Source: DASQMT01 sp963835735
GTDB lineage: Bacteria > Actinomycetota > Thermoleophilia > Solirubrobacterales > Solirubrobacteraceae
Reading direction: 5' to 3'
Length of the DNA stretch: 64,000 nt
Assembly: GCA_963835735.1 (NCBI GenBank)
Contig: CAWIGP010000005.1
Span: forward strand, 1-64,000
Position numbers and translations under genes: made by a program
In this document: one piece after another, positions 12,292 through 20,270 of the stretch
Position numbering within the stretch: position 1 is the first letter of the stretch
Layout of the letters: each line of letters starts with the position of its first letter
The notes under the pieces: model-generated
Databases searched by the model: none
Told to the model about the DNA's origin: nothing
What the model saw: only the letters and a program-made list of their open reading frames with translations

Positions 12292-13578
12292 ATGGAGAAG
12301 TTCGTCATCGAAGGCGGCGTGCCGCTGTCAGGCACCGTCGTGCCCGCCGGGAACAAGAACGCGGCGCTCCCGCTGCTCGCCGCGTGCCTGCTCACCGCCG
12401 AGCCGGTCGTGCTGCACAACGTGCCGCACATCCGCGACACCGAGGCGCTGCTCGCGCTGCTGGAGGATCTCGGCGTGAGGGTGGAGCGCAGCGACGGCAA
12501 CACGATCGCGCTCCAGGCCGATGCGATCCGCACGACCAACGTGCACGCCGAGCTCGCCGAGCGGATCCGCGCGTCCGTGCTGGTCGGCGGGCCGCTGCTC
12601 GCGCGCTTCGGCTCGGCGCTGCTGCCGCCGCCGGGCGGCGACGTGATCGGCCGCCGCCGTCTCGATCCGCACCTCGACGCCTTCCGGGCGCTCGGCGCCG
12701 AGGTCGAGCTCGACGGCGACATCCGCCTCAACGCGCCGGACGGCGGGTTGCAGGCGTGCGACTTCTTCATGGACGAGCCGTCGGTGATGGGCACCGAGAA
12801 CGCGCTGATGGCGGCGGCGCTGACGCCCGGCTCGACGATCATCCGCAATGCCGCGTCCGAGCCCCACGTGCAGGACCTCGCGCGCATGCTCACGCGCATG
12901 GGCGCGGCGATCGAGGGCATCGGGTCCAACGTCATGCACGTGCACGGGCTCGACACGCTCGCCGGCTGCGAGCACTGGGTCTCGCCCGACCACATCGAGA
13001 TCGGCTCGTTCATGGCGCTCGCGGGGGTGACCGGGGGAGAACTGCGGATCACCGGGGTCGTGCCCGACGACCTGCGCATGATCCGGCTCGCGTTCAACCG
13101 GCTCGGCCTGCGCTCGGAGATCGACGGCGACGACGTGGTCGTGCCCGGTGGGCAGAAGCTGGTCGTCGCGCGCGACGCCGGCGACTACCAGACGAAGATC
13201 GAGGACGGTCCGTGGCCGGCCTTCCCGGCCGACCTCACGTCGATCGTGGTGGCGCTCGCCACGCAGGCCGAGGGCTCGGTGCTGATCTTCGAGAAGATGT
13301 TCGAGAACCGCCTGTTCTTCGTCGACAAGCTGATCTCGATGGGCGCGGAGATCACGATCTGCGACCCGCACAGGGCGATCGTCATCGGCCCGCGGCGGCT
13401 GCGCGGCCAGCGCGTCTCCTCCCCTGACATCCGGGCCGGCATGGCGATGCTGATCGCCGCGCTGTGTGCACAGGGCGAGACCGAGATCCACAACATCCGC
13501 GAGATCGACCGCGGATACGAGCGCATCGACGAGCGCCTGCGCGCCCTCGGTGCGCGCATCGAGCGCCAGGTCGCGTAG
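12292..13578 (+). CDS. murA: UDP-N-acetylglucosamine 1-carboxyvinyltransferase with Asp in place of catalytic Cys
   Basis: Transfers enolpyruvyl from PEP to UDP-GlcNAc, the first committed step of peptidoglycan synthesis; cytosolic, 428 residues. Seen: GNKNAALPLLAA with Lys22, RASVLVGGPLLARFG and two alpha/beta domains in the usual order through EIDRGYERIDERLRALGA. The loop normally reading GGCxIG here reads PPGGDVIGRRRLD, so Asp117 replaces the cysteine alkylated by fosfomycin; the same natural substitution is known in Mycobacterium, where it gives intrinsic resistance. ATG 12292 fits the MEKFVIEGG family start. First gene of a cluster continuing 11 nt later into hisZ. Confidence 0.93.
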   Translation: MEKFVIEGGVPLSGTVVPAGNKNAALPLLAACLLTAEPVVLHNVPHIRDTEALLALLEDLGVRVERSDGNTIALQADAIRTTNVHAELAERIRASVLVGGPLLARFGSALLPPPGGDVIGRRRLDPHLDAFRALGAEVELDGDIRLNAPDGGLQACDFFMDEPSVMGTENALMAAALTPGSTIIRNAASEPHVQDLARMLTRMGAAIEGIGSNVMHVHGLDTLAGCEHWVSPDHIEIGSFMALAGVTGGELRITGVVPDDLRMIRLAFNRLGLRSEIDGDDVVVPGGQKLVVARDAGDYQTKIEDGPWPAFPADLTSIVVALATQAEGSVLIFEKMFENRLFFVDKLISMGAEITICDPHRAIVIGPRRLRGQRVSSPDIRAGMAMLIAALCAQGETEIHNIREIDRGYERIDERLRALGARIERQVA

Positions 13579-13589
13579 CGTCCCCGGAC

Positions 13590-14555
13590 GTGTCGACGAT
13601 CCACCCGACGCCCAGCGGGACGCGCGACGTCCTGCCCGACGAGATGCGCGAGATGCACGCGATCGTCGAGGCGGTGCGCGAGGTGTTCGACGAGCGCGGC
13701 TATGGCGAGGTGCACACGCCGGCGCTGGAGTACGAGCAGGTGCTGACCCGCGGCGATCCGGCCGCGGCCGATCCCGCCTACAAGCTGTTCGACGAGCAGG
13801 GCAACGTGCTCGTGCTGCGGTCGGACATGACGATCCCGATCGCGCGGGTCGTCTCCACCCGGTACGCGGCTGCCAGCCCGCCGCTGCGCTTCTGCTACGT
13901 CGCGCACGCCTACCGCTCGGTGCGCCCGCAGCGCGGCCAGGACCGCGAGATGCTGCAGGCGGGGATCGAGCTGGTCGGGGTGCCGGCGCACGAGGGGACG
14001 GGGGAGACGATCACGGTGCTGTGCGAGGTGCTCGACGCCGTCGGGCTTGCCGGCTACCGGATCGGGCTGGGCGACGCGTCGCTTTATCCGGCGCTGCTGG
14101 ACGAGTACGACGTGCCGGGGGCCGCCCGCACGCGGATCCTGCACGAGCTCGAGACGCGCGATTTTGTCGGGCTCGAGCGCGAGATCGAGGCCCTGCGACT
14201 CGGGACGGAGGCGACCGAGGCGTTGCAGCGCGTGCCGCAGCGCCGCGGCGGGCCTGAGGTGCTCGACGCCGCGGGCGGGGCCGCCGACGGCCTGCGCGCG
14301 GTCGTCGCGCAGCTGCCGGACGGGGCGGCGGAGCGGGTGATCTTCGACCTGGGCCTCGCGCGCGGGCTGGATTACTACACCGGCCCGGTGTTTGAGGTCT
14401 ACGACGCCGCGCTCGGCGCGCCGCTGGGCGGCGGCGGGCGCTACGACGAGCTGCTCGGCCGCTTCGGCCGGGATCTGCCGGCCGCCGGCTGGGCGCTGAA
14501 CGTGGAGCGGCTCCACATCGCGCTGGTCGGCGAGCGCCGCGGGGAGCGGTTGTGA
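13590..14555 (+). CDS. hisZ: ATP phosphoribosyltransferase regulatory subunit HisZ
   Basis: HisS-like class II fold lacking synthetase activity; pairs with the short HisG to form the hetero-octameric, histidine-regulated ATP phosphoribosyltransferase. 321 residues. Seen: TPSGTRDVLPDE, motif 2-like LRFCYVAHAYRSVRPQRGQDREMLQAGIELVG and motif 3-like DYYTGPVFEVYD with GGGGRYDELLGRFG. The anticodon-binding domain of true HisRS is missing, which together with the following short hisG supports HisZ. GTG 13590 gives the family start STIHPTPSGTRD. Overlaps hisG by 4 nt. Confidence 0.92.
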   Translation: MSTIHPTPSGTRDVLPDEMREMHAIVEAVREVFDERGYGEVHTPALEYEQVLTRGDPAAADPAYKLFDEQGNVLVLRSDMTIPIARVVSTRYAAASPPLRFCYVAHAYRSVRPQRGQDREMLQAGIELVGVPAHEGTGETITVLCEVLDAVGLAGYRIGLGDASLYPALLDEYDVPGAARTRILHELETRDFVGLEREIEALRLGTEATEALQRVPQRRGGPEVLDAAGGAADGLRAVVAQLPDGAAERVIFDLGLARGLDYYTGPVFEVYDAALGAPLGGGGRYDELLGRFGRDLPAAGWALNVERLHIALVGERRGERL

Positions 14556-15199
14556 CCGGGCTGAACGGTCTCACGCTGGCCGTTCCGCGCGGCGTCCTGA
14601 TGCGGGAGACGCTCGAACTGCTCGACGCGCTAGGCGTCGACACCGCAGAGGTGCGCTCCAACGACCGCAAGCTGTTGTTCGAGGAGGCCGGGATCGTGAC
14701 GATGCGGCCGTCGGACGTCCCGACGTACGTGGAGGCCGGCGCCGCGGACGTGGGGATCGTCGGCAAGGACGTGCTGTCCGAGCAGGCCGAGCGCGCGGTC
14801 TACGAGCTGCTCGACCTGCGCTACGGCCCGTGCGTCATGGTCGTGGCGACCACCGAGGGGGAGGACCGGCTCGCCGAGGCGCTGCGCCGGCTCGGCGTGA
14901 TGCGGGTGGCGACGAAGTACCCGAAGACCGCGTCGCGCCACTTCGAGCGCACCGGGCGGCAAGCGGAGATCGTCGAGGTCAAGGGCTCGGTCGAGCTGGC
15001 GCCGCTGACGGGATTGGCCGAGGGGATCGTCGACCTCACCGCCACCGGCACGACGCTGCGCGAGAACGGGCTGGTCGTGCGCGAGGAGATCCTCGCCTCC
15101 ACCGCCCGGCTGATCGCGAACCCCGTGGCGCACAAGCTGCGTGCGGCCGAGCTCGATGACCTCGTCGCGCGCATCCGGGAGGTGATCGCGCGTGGTTGA
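14552..15199 (+). CDS. hisG: ATP phosphoribosyltransferase catalytic subunit (short form)
   Basis: Condenses ATP and PRPP, step 1 of histidine biosynthesis. 215 residues: the short form, without the C-terminal ACT-like regulatory domain, needing HisZ. Seen: LAVPRGVLMRETLELL, VPTYVEAGAADVGIVGKDVL, VATKYPKTASRHFE and the PRPP loop EGIVDLTATGTTLRENGL. GTG 14552 overlaps the hisZ stop (GTGA). The 3' end overlaps hisD by 8 nt. Confidence 0.95.
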   Translation: MTGLNGLTLAVPRGVLMRETLELLDALGVDTAEVRSNDRKLLFEEAGIVTMRPSDVPTYVEAGAADVGIVGKDVLSEQAERAVYELLDLRYGPCVMVVATTEGEDRLAEALRRLGVMRVATKYPKTASRHFERTGRQAEIVEVKGSVELAPLTGLAEGIVDLTATGTTLRENGLVVREEILASTARLIANPVAHKLRAAELDDLVARIREVIARG

Positions 15200-16466
15200 G
15201 CGGCTTGCGGTGAGCGTCGAGGACGCGCACGGGATCGCCCGCCATGTGCGCGGGTACGCGCCGGCCCCGGGCGCGGTGTACAAGGTCGTGGCCGGGATCC
15301 TCGCGTCGATCGACGAGGGCGGCGACGACGCGCTGCTGATGCACGAGCGGCGGTTCGGGGGCGGCCAGCCCGCGCCGGAGACGAGCGGCGACTGGAGCCC
15401 GCTGCGGGTGTCGGACGACGAGCTGAGCGCGGCGCTGGAGGCGCTCGACCCCGCGGTCCGCGCGGGGCTGGAGGTCGCGCGCGCCAACGTGCGCGCGGTC
15501 GCGGAGGCCGGACTGGGCGAGGATCGCGATGTCGCGCTGCCCCAGGGCCAGGTCGTGCGCATGCGCGAACTGCCCGTCCGCCGCGCCGCGGTCTACGCGC
15601 CCGGCGGGCGGCGCCCGTACCCGTCCTCGGTCGTGATGGGCGCTGTGACGGCGCGCGCGGCGGGTGTGCAGGAGCTCGTGGTCGCGGCGCCGGCGCATCC
15701 GGTGATGCTCGCGGCCTGCGCTCTGTGCGGCGCCGACGAGGTCTACCGCATGGGCGGTGCGCAGGCGATCGCCGCGCTCGCGTACGGGACCGAGACGATC
15801 CGGCCGGTCGACGTGATCGTCGGTCCCGGCAACCTCTACGTACAGGAGGCCAAGCGCCAGCTCTCCGGGCGTGTCGGGATCGACGGCTTCGCGGGGCCCA
15901 CCGACCTACTGGTGCTCGCGACCGCCGGCGCGGACCCGCGGCTCGCCGCGCTGGATCTGCTCGCGCAGGCCGAGCACGGCACCGACTCGCTCATCGTGGC
16001 GGTTTCCGACGACCGCGCCCTGCTCGACGCGGTCGGGCGCGAGATCCAGGAGCTGTTCGCCGGGCGGCCGACGGTGACGGGCGGCCCGAAGGTGCTGGTC
16101 GACGCGCTGGACCTCGAGGCGGCGCTTGCGTTCGCGGAGGCGCTGGCGCCCGAGCACCTCGAGCTCGTCGGCGCGGCCGCCGAGGCGCTCGCGCCGCGGG
16201 TGACGCGCGCCGGCTGCCTGTTCGTCGGCGCCGCGAGCGCGACCGCGTTCGGCGACTACGTCGCGGGTTCGAACCACACGCTGCCGACCGACGGCGCGGC
16301 GCGCTTCGCGTCGGGGTTGGGGGTCGCGCACTTCCGCCGCCGCATGGCCGAGGTGCGCGTCGGCGAGGCCGCGGAGGCGCTCGCGCGGGCCGGCATCCCG
16401 ATCGCCGAGGCGGAGGGCCTTTCGGTGCATGCGGAATCGATGTCCGCGAGAATCGACGAACGATGA
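15192..16466 (+). CDS. hisD: Histidinol dehydrogenase
   Basis: Zn-dependent four-electron oxidation of L-histidinol to histidine (last two steps). 424 residues, normal length. Seen: YAPGGRRPYPSSVVMGAVTA, GGAQAIAALAYGTETI, VGPGNLYVQEAKRQL, AGPTDLLVLA, LLAQAEHGTDS (metal ligands Gln/His) and APEHLEL with GSNHTLPTDGAARF. GTG 15192 overlaps hisG by 8 nt; the stop overlaps the hisB start by 4 nt. Spans the usual two-domain fold with no gaps. Confidence 0.95.
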   Translation: MVERLAVSVEDAHGIARHVRGYAPAPGAVYKVVAGILASIDEGGDDALLMHERRFGGGQPAPETSGDWSPLRVSDDELSAALEALDPAVRAGLEVARANVRAVAEAGLGEDRDVALPQGQVVRMRELPVRRAAVYAPGGRRPYPSSVVMGAVTARAAGVQELVVAAPAHPVMLAACALCGADEVYRMGGAQAIAALAYGTETIRPVDVIVGPGNLYVQEAKRQLSGRVGIDGFAGPTDLLVLATAGADPRLAALDLLAQAEHGTDSLIVAVSDDRALLDAVGREIQELFAGRPTVTGGPKVLVDALDLEAALAFAEALAPEHLELVGAAAEALAPRVTRAGCLFVGAASATAFGDYVAGSNHTLPTDGAARFASGLGVAHFRRRMAEVRVGEAAEALARAGIPIAEAEGLSVHAESMSARIDER

Positions 16467-17056
16467 GCCGCAGCGCAGAGATTTCCCGCAGCACCGGAGA
16501 GACCCACGTGCGCGTCGTACTCGACCTCGACGACGGCGCGCCCGGGACGATGAGCACGGGCGTCGGCTTCTTCGACCACATGCTCGACCTGGTCGCCCGC
16601 CACGGGCGGCTAGCGCTGGCCGTGACCGTGCAGGGCGACCTCGAGACCGGCGCGCACCATACGGTCGAGGACACCGGCATCGTGCTCGGCCAGGCGCTCG
16701 CGGAGGCGCTCGGAGACCGCAGTGGGATCCGCCGCTACGGACACGCGGTCGTGCCGATGGACGAGGCGCGCGCCGCGTGCGCGATCGACATCTCGGGGCG
16801 CCCGTATTGCACGGTCGAGGGCCTCGAGCTGCCGCCTGGGGCGATCGCCGGGTTCGAGCACGAGGCGGCGGAGGAGTTCTTCCGCGCGGTAGCGAGCGCG
16901 GGACGGCTGACGCTGCACGTCGAGCTACAGGCCGGCACGAACGCTCACCACATGATCGAGGCGTGCTTCAAGGCGTTCGCCCGCGCGCTGCGCGTCGCGG
17001 TGGCACTCGACCCTGACGAGGCCGGCGTGCCGTCGACGAAAGGGACGCTGACGTGA
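16463..17056 (+). CDS. hisB: Imidazoleglycerol-phosphate dehydratase
   Basis: Mn-dependent dehydration of IGP to imidazole-acetol phosphate. 197 residues: the monofunctional form without the phosphatase domain of enterobacterial HisB. Metal-binding repeats are visible: GVGFFDHMLDLVARHG, GAHHTVEDTGIVLGQAL, GFEHEAAEEFF and TNAHHMIEACFKAFARAL. ATG 16463 lies in the ATGA overlap with hisD; the stop overlaps the hisH start by 4 nt. Confidence 0.95.
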   Translation: MSRSAEISRSTGETHVRVVLDLDDGAPGTMSTGVGFFDHMLDLVARHGRLALAVTVQGDLETGAHHTVEDTGIVLGQALAEALGDRSGIRRYGHAVVPMDEARAACAIDISGRPYCTVEGLELPPGAIAGFEHEAAEEFFRAVASAGRLTLHVELQAGTNAHHMIEACFKAFARALRVAVALDPDEAGVPSTKGTLT

Positions 17057-17670
17057 CGGTCGCGCTCGTGGACTATGGGATGGGAAACCGGCGTAGCGTC
17101 GAGAAGGCGCTCGAGCACGTCGGCGCGGTCGTCCTGCGAACCGCCGATCGCGGCGCGATCGCCGCCGCCGGCGCGGTCGTCGTGCCGGGTGTCGGCGCAT
17201 TCCCCGAGGCGATGCGGCGCCTCAGGGCGCTGCAGCTCGACGGCCTGATCCGCGAGCGCGCGGAGGCCGGCGTGCCGGTGCTCGGGATCTGCCTCGGCAT
17301 GCAGCTGCTGTTCGAGTCCTCGACCGAGCACGAGGGAGCCGATGGCCTCGGGCTGCTCGCCGGTGCGGTCACGCGACTCGACGCGCCGGGGCTGAAGATC
17401 CCGCATATCGGGTGGAACACGGTGTCGTTCTCGCGGACCTCGACGCTGAGCGAGGGGCTCGGCGACGCGGCGGCGTTCTACCACGTCCATTCGTTCGCAT
17501 GCCGGCCGGCCGACGAGGCCGATGTCGTGGGCCGAGGCGAGTACGGCGAGCAGTTCGTCTCGATCGTCGAGCGCGGCAACGTGATGGGCGTCCAGTTCCA
17601 CCCGGAGAAGTCCTCGCTCGACGGGCTCGCGCTGCTGCGCAACTTCGTCGGCGTGCGCGTGGCGGCATGA
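17053..17670 (+). CDS. hisH: Imidazole glycerol phosphate synthase, glutaminase subunit
   Basis: Class I glutamine amidotransferase that feeds ammonia to HisF. 205 residues. Seen: DYGMGNRRSVEKAL, VPGVGAFPEAM, nucleophile elbow GICLGMQLLFESS (Cys), PHIGWN, YHVHSFAC and the catalytic His-Glu in QFHPEKSS. GTG 17053 in a GTGA overlap with hisB. Its partner hisF is not adjacent: hisA and an antisense gene lie between. Confidence 0.95.
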   Translation: MTVALVDYGMGNRRSVEKALEHVGAVVLRTADRGAIAAAGAVVVPGVGAFPEAMRRLRALQLDGLIRERAEAGVPVLGICLGMQLLFESSTEHEGADGLGLLAGAVTRLDAPGLKIPHIGWNTVSFSRTSTLSEGLGDAAAFYHVHSFACRPADEADVVGRGEYGEQFVSIVERGNVMGVQFHPEKSSLDGLALLRNFVGVRVAA

Positions 17671-18398
17671 TCCTCTACCCCGCGATCGATATCCGCGGCG
17701 GGAAGGCGGTGCGGCTGACGCATGGTCGCTTCGACGCCGAGACCGTCTACCACGACGACCCGCTGGAAGCCGCGCGCTCGTGGATCGAGGCGGGCGCGCG
17801 CTACCTGCACGTGGTCGACCTCGACGGCGCCAAGGCGGGCTCGCCCGCCTCGATCGAGCATCTGCGCCGGATCGTGGCCGGCACCGGCGTGCCGGTCCAG
17901 TACGGCGGCGGTCTGCGGACGGTCGACGCGGTGCGGGAAGCGCTGCGCGCGGGCGCCGAGCGCGTGATCGTCGGCACCGCGGCGCTGCGCGACGTCGACT
18001 TCCTCGACGAGATCGTCGGCGCCTACGGGCCGCGGGTCGTCGTGTCCGTCGACGTGCGCGGCGGGAAGATCGCCACCGCCGGCTGGACCGAGGTGACCGA
18101 CACGCCGGCACGCGAGGCGTTCGAGCGGCTCGGCGCGCGCGGCGTGGCGTCGTTCGTCTACACCGACGCCGACCGCGACGGCGCGCTCGGCGGTCCGGCG
18201 TTGGCCGACGTGGCGGCGGTCGCCGAGGCCGTGCGCGGGCGCTTCCTCTACGCCGGCGGGATCGGCGAGCTCGCGCACCTGCGAGCTCTACGTGAGCTGC
18301 GCCAGGTGAACCTCGCGGGCGTGATCTGCGGCAAGGCGCTGTACGAGCGGCACTTCACGATCGCCGAGGCGCAGGCGGTCCTCGACGGGAAGGGCTGA
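17667..18398 (+). CDS. hisA: ProFAR isomerase (HisA)
   Basis: TIM-barrel isomerase that opens the ribose of ProFAR, histidine step 4. 243 residues. Catalytic aspartates are seen in PAIDIRGGKAVRL (first strand) and FVYTDADRDGALGG; phosphate loops in VQYGGGLRT and YAGGIGEL. In Actinobacteria this protein may double as TrpF (PriA); I cannot exclude that here, since no trpF is seen. Overlaps hisH by 4 nt. Its last 44 bp overlap the 3' end of the antisense gene. Confidence 0.92.
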   Translation: MILYPAIDIRGGKAVRLTHGRFDAETVYHDDPLEAARSWIEAGARYLHVVDLDGAKAGSPASIEHLRRIVAGTGVPVQYGGGLRTVDAVREALRAGAERVIVGTAALRDVDFLDEIVGAYGPRVVVSVDVRGGKIATAGWTEVTDTPAREAFERLGARGVASFVYTDADRDGALGGPALADVAAVAEAVRGRFLYAGGIGELAHLRALRELRQVNLAGVICGKALYERHFTIAEAQAVLDGKG

Positions 18399-19437
18399 GC
18401 CGCCGGCGCTCGAGCGTCCAGACCGCGGCGAAGCCGACCGCGAACGCGGCGGTCAGGAGGATCACGAGCGGCGGTTCGGTGGCGTCGCCGGCGGCGGGGA
18501 TCACTGTCGCGGGGACGTTCGGCGGCGCGCTCGAGCGGAACTCCTCCTGGACGCCGAGTGCCGCGGGCCGAGCACGGGCGGGGGCGCCGGGATCCCGCTG
18601 CTCGGCAACGGGGGTCGTGGGCGGCGGCGCGCCGGTCGCGGTCGACGCGGGCATTACGCCGGGCGCGCCGTCGCCGCCGCAGCGGCCGGCGCGGGCGGAG
18701 CTGCGGAGCTCGCGCAGCGCGCGGCGCTCGGTGCGGGCGACGCGCCCGACCGTGGTGTCGAGGCGCTCGGCGACGGCGCGACGGCTATGCGGCCGGCGCG
18801 GGCCGACGCCCGCGCGGAGCAGGAGCACGCGGCGTGGCAAGTCGCCGATCGCGTCGAGGCACCCGCTCAGCTGTGTGACGACGTGACGCAGGCGGCGGTC
18901 GTGGCGCGTGCGCGGTACGGGAGCCGCCCGGGCGTGGGGGGCCGTCCGCGCGATGGCGCGCCTGGCCGCGGCCGGCACAGCCGCGGCGGCGGCGCCGCCA
19001 CCCGTGCCGGCATCACGCGCCGGGGAATCGGCCGCGGGCGGCTCCTGGCCCGCGGCCGGAACGGACCCGCCGCTCGGCGCCGGCGCGCTCGGAACGTCCG
19101 GCACGGGTGCCGGGGCCTTGGGGCGGTCGGGAACCCGGGGCAGCCTGGGCACCTCGGGTACGGTCATGGCCGGCAGCTTCGGCAGCGTCACCGTCGGCAC
19201 GGGCACCGGCAGCTTCGGCAGCTGCGGCAGCGTCACCGTCGGCACGGGCACCGGCAGCTCGGGCAAACGCGGCGGGGTGACGGTCGGGACCGGGACGGGC
19301 AGCTTGGGCGGCGTGACCGTGGGGACCGGGACCGGCAGCTCTGGGAGCTGTGCGGACGCGCCAGCGGGTGCCAGAGCCGCGACGACGACGGCGATGCCCG
19401 CCACGATGGGACGGCGACACGATGACCGGTGCAACAA
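18355..19437 (-). CDS. Secreted/anchored Pro-Val repeat protein with sigma region-4-like helix-turn-helix
   Basis: Unrecognised, ~360 residues. N-terminal signal peptide (IVAGIAVVVAALAPAGASA), then about four copies of a LPVPVPTVTxPxLP repeat, a Pro/Ala linker, a compact basic block LSGCLDAIGDLPRRVLLLRAG...VAERLDTTVGRVARTERRALRELR resembling sigma-70 region 4, a second Pro-rich stretch and a C-terminal helix (PPLVILLTAAFAVGFAAVWTL) with a basic tail. By topology the HTH-like block would lie outside the membrane, where DNA binding makes no sense. The start is uncertain: TTG 19437 or 19434, preceded by GGGAAAGGGAG; a GTG at 19500 gives an odd N-terminus. Lies antisense between hisA and hisF, overlapping hisA by 44 bp. 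Confidence 0.7.
   Translation of the reverse strand: MLHRSSCRRPIVAGIAVVVAALAPAGASAQLPELPVPVPTVTPPKLPVPVPTVTPPRLPELPVPVPTVTLPQLPKLPVPVPTVTLPKLPAMTVPEVPRLPRVPDRPKAPAPVPDVPSAPAPSGGSVPAAGQEPPAADSPARDAGTGGGAAAAAVPAAARRAIARTAPHARAAPVPRTRHDRRLRHVVTQLSGCLDAIGDLPRRVLLLRAGVGPRRPHSRRAVAERLDTTVGRVARTERRALRELRSSARAGRCGGDGAPGVMPASTATGAPPPTTPVAEQRDPGAPARARPAALGVQEEFRSSAPPNVPATVIPAAGDATEPPLVILLTAAFAVGFAAVWTLERRRLSPSRRGPPAPRRS
19171..19352 (-). repeat. Tandem repeats coding for LPVPVPTVT units
   Basis: About four imperfect copies (unit ~45-54 bp) of a GC-rich sequence containing GTCACCGTCGGCACGGGCAC on the plus strand. On the minus strand they encode the Pro-Val repeats of the secreted protein. The two middle copies are almost identical, implying recent duplication. 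Confidence 0.8.
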
Positions 19438-19517
19438 CGCTCCCTTTCCCGGAGTAGGTCTTCGCCTGCACGAAACGCCGGAAACACGAAGAACTTGCAC
19501 TTCGTACGCTTGGGGCG

Positions 19518-20270
19518 GTGCACTACAAGCGCGTGATTCCTTGCATGGACGTCGACGCCGGACGCGTCGTCAAGGGCACCAGGTTCCTCGACATCCGCGA
19601 CGCCGGCGACCCCGTCGAGCTGGCCGCGTTCTACGACCGCGAGGGCGCCGACGAGCTGATCTTCCTCGACATCACCGCTACGTCGGACAAGCGCGCGACG
19701 GTGGTCGACCTGGCGCGTCGCGCGGCCGACGACGTGTTCGTCCCGTTCACGATCGGCGGGGGCGTGCGCGAGGTTGCCGACGCGCAGGCCGTGCTCGACG
19801 CGGGCGCCGACAAGGTCGCGGTCAACTCCGCCGCCGTCGCCCGCCCGGAACTCGTCGGCGAGCTCGCGGGCGTGTTCGGCGCCCAATGCGTCGTGCTGGC
19901 GATCGACGGAAAGCGATCCGGCGAAGGCTGGGAGGTCTACGTCGCCGGCGGCCGGACCGCGACGGGGCGCGACGCGGTCGCGTGGGCGCGCGAGGGAGTG
20001 GAGCGCGGGGCGGGGGAGATCATGCTCACGTCGATGGATCGCGACGGCACGCAGGACGGTTATGACCTGGAGCTCACGGCCGCGATCGCCGGCGCGGTCG
20101 ACGTGCCGGTCATCGCCTCCGGCGGCGTCGGCGGCCCCGAGCACATGATCGACGGCTTCGCCGCCGGGGCGGACGCGGCGCTGGCCGCATCGATCTTCCA
20201 CTACGGCCACTACTCCGTCGGTGACGTGAAGGCGCGGTTGGCGACGGCCGGCGTGCCGGTCCGCCGCTAG
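19518..20270 (+). CDS. hisF: Imidazole glycerol phosphate synthase, cyclase subunit
   Basis: TIM-barrel cyclase producing IGP and AICAR with ammonia from HisH. 250 residues. Catalytic Asp in IPCMDVDAGRVVKG and in MLTSMDRDGTQDGYD; phosphate sites IGGGVR and ASGGVGG. GTG 19518 is the family start (HYKRVIPCMDVD). TACGCT at 19505-19510, 7 nt upstream, suggests its own leaderless-type promoter, which fits its separation from hisA by the antisense gene. Convergent with the next gene, with a 4-nt overlap. Confidence 0.95.
   Translation: MHYKRVIPCMDVDAGRVVKGTRFLDIRDAGDPVELAAFYDREGADELIFLDITATSDKRATVVDLARRAADDVFVPFTIGGGVREVADAQAVLDAGADKVAVNSAAVARPELVGELAGVFGAQCVVLAIDGKRSGEGWEVYVAGGRTATGRDAVAWAREGVERGAGEIMLTSMDRDGTQDGYDLELTAAIAGAVDVPVIASGGVGGPEHMIDGFAAGADAALAASIFHYGHYSVGDVKARLATAGVPVRR

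Noticed and set aside
12328..13491. Minus-strand frame of 387 codons opposite murA
   Set aside because: Shadow frame: murA on the plus strand is unambiguous.
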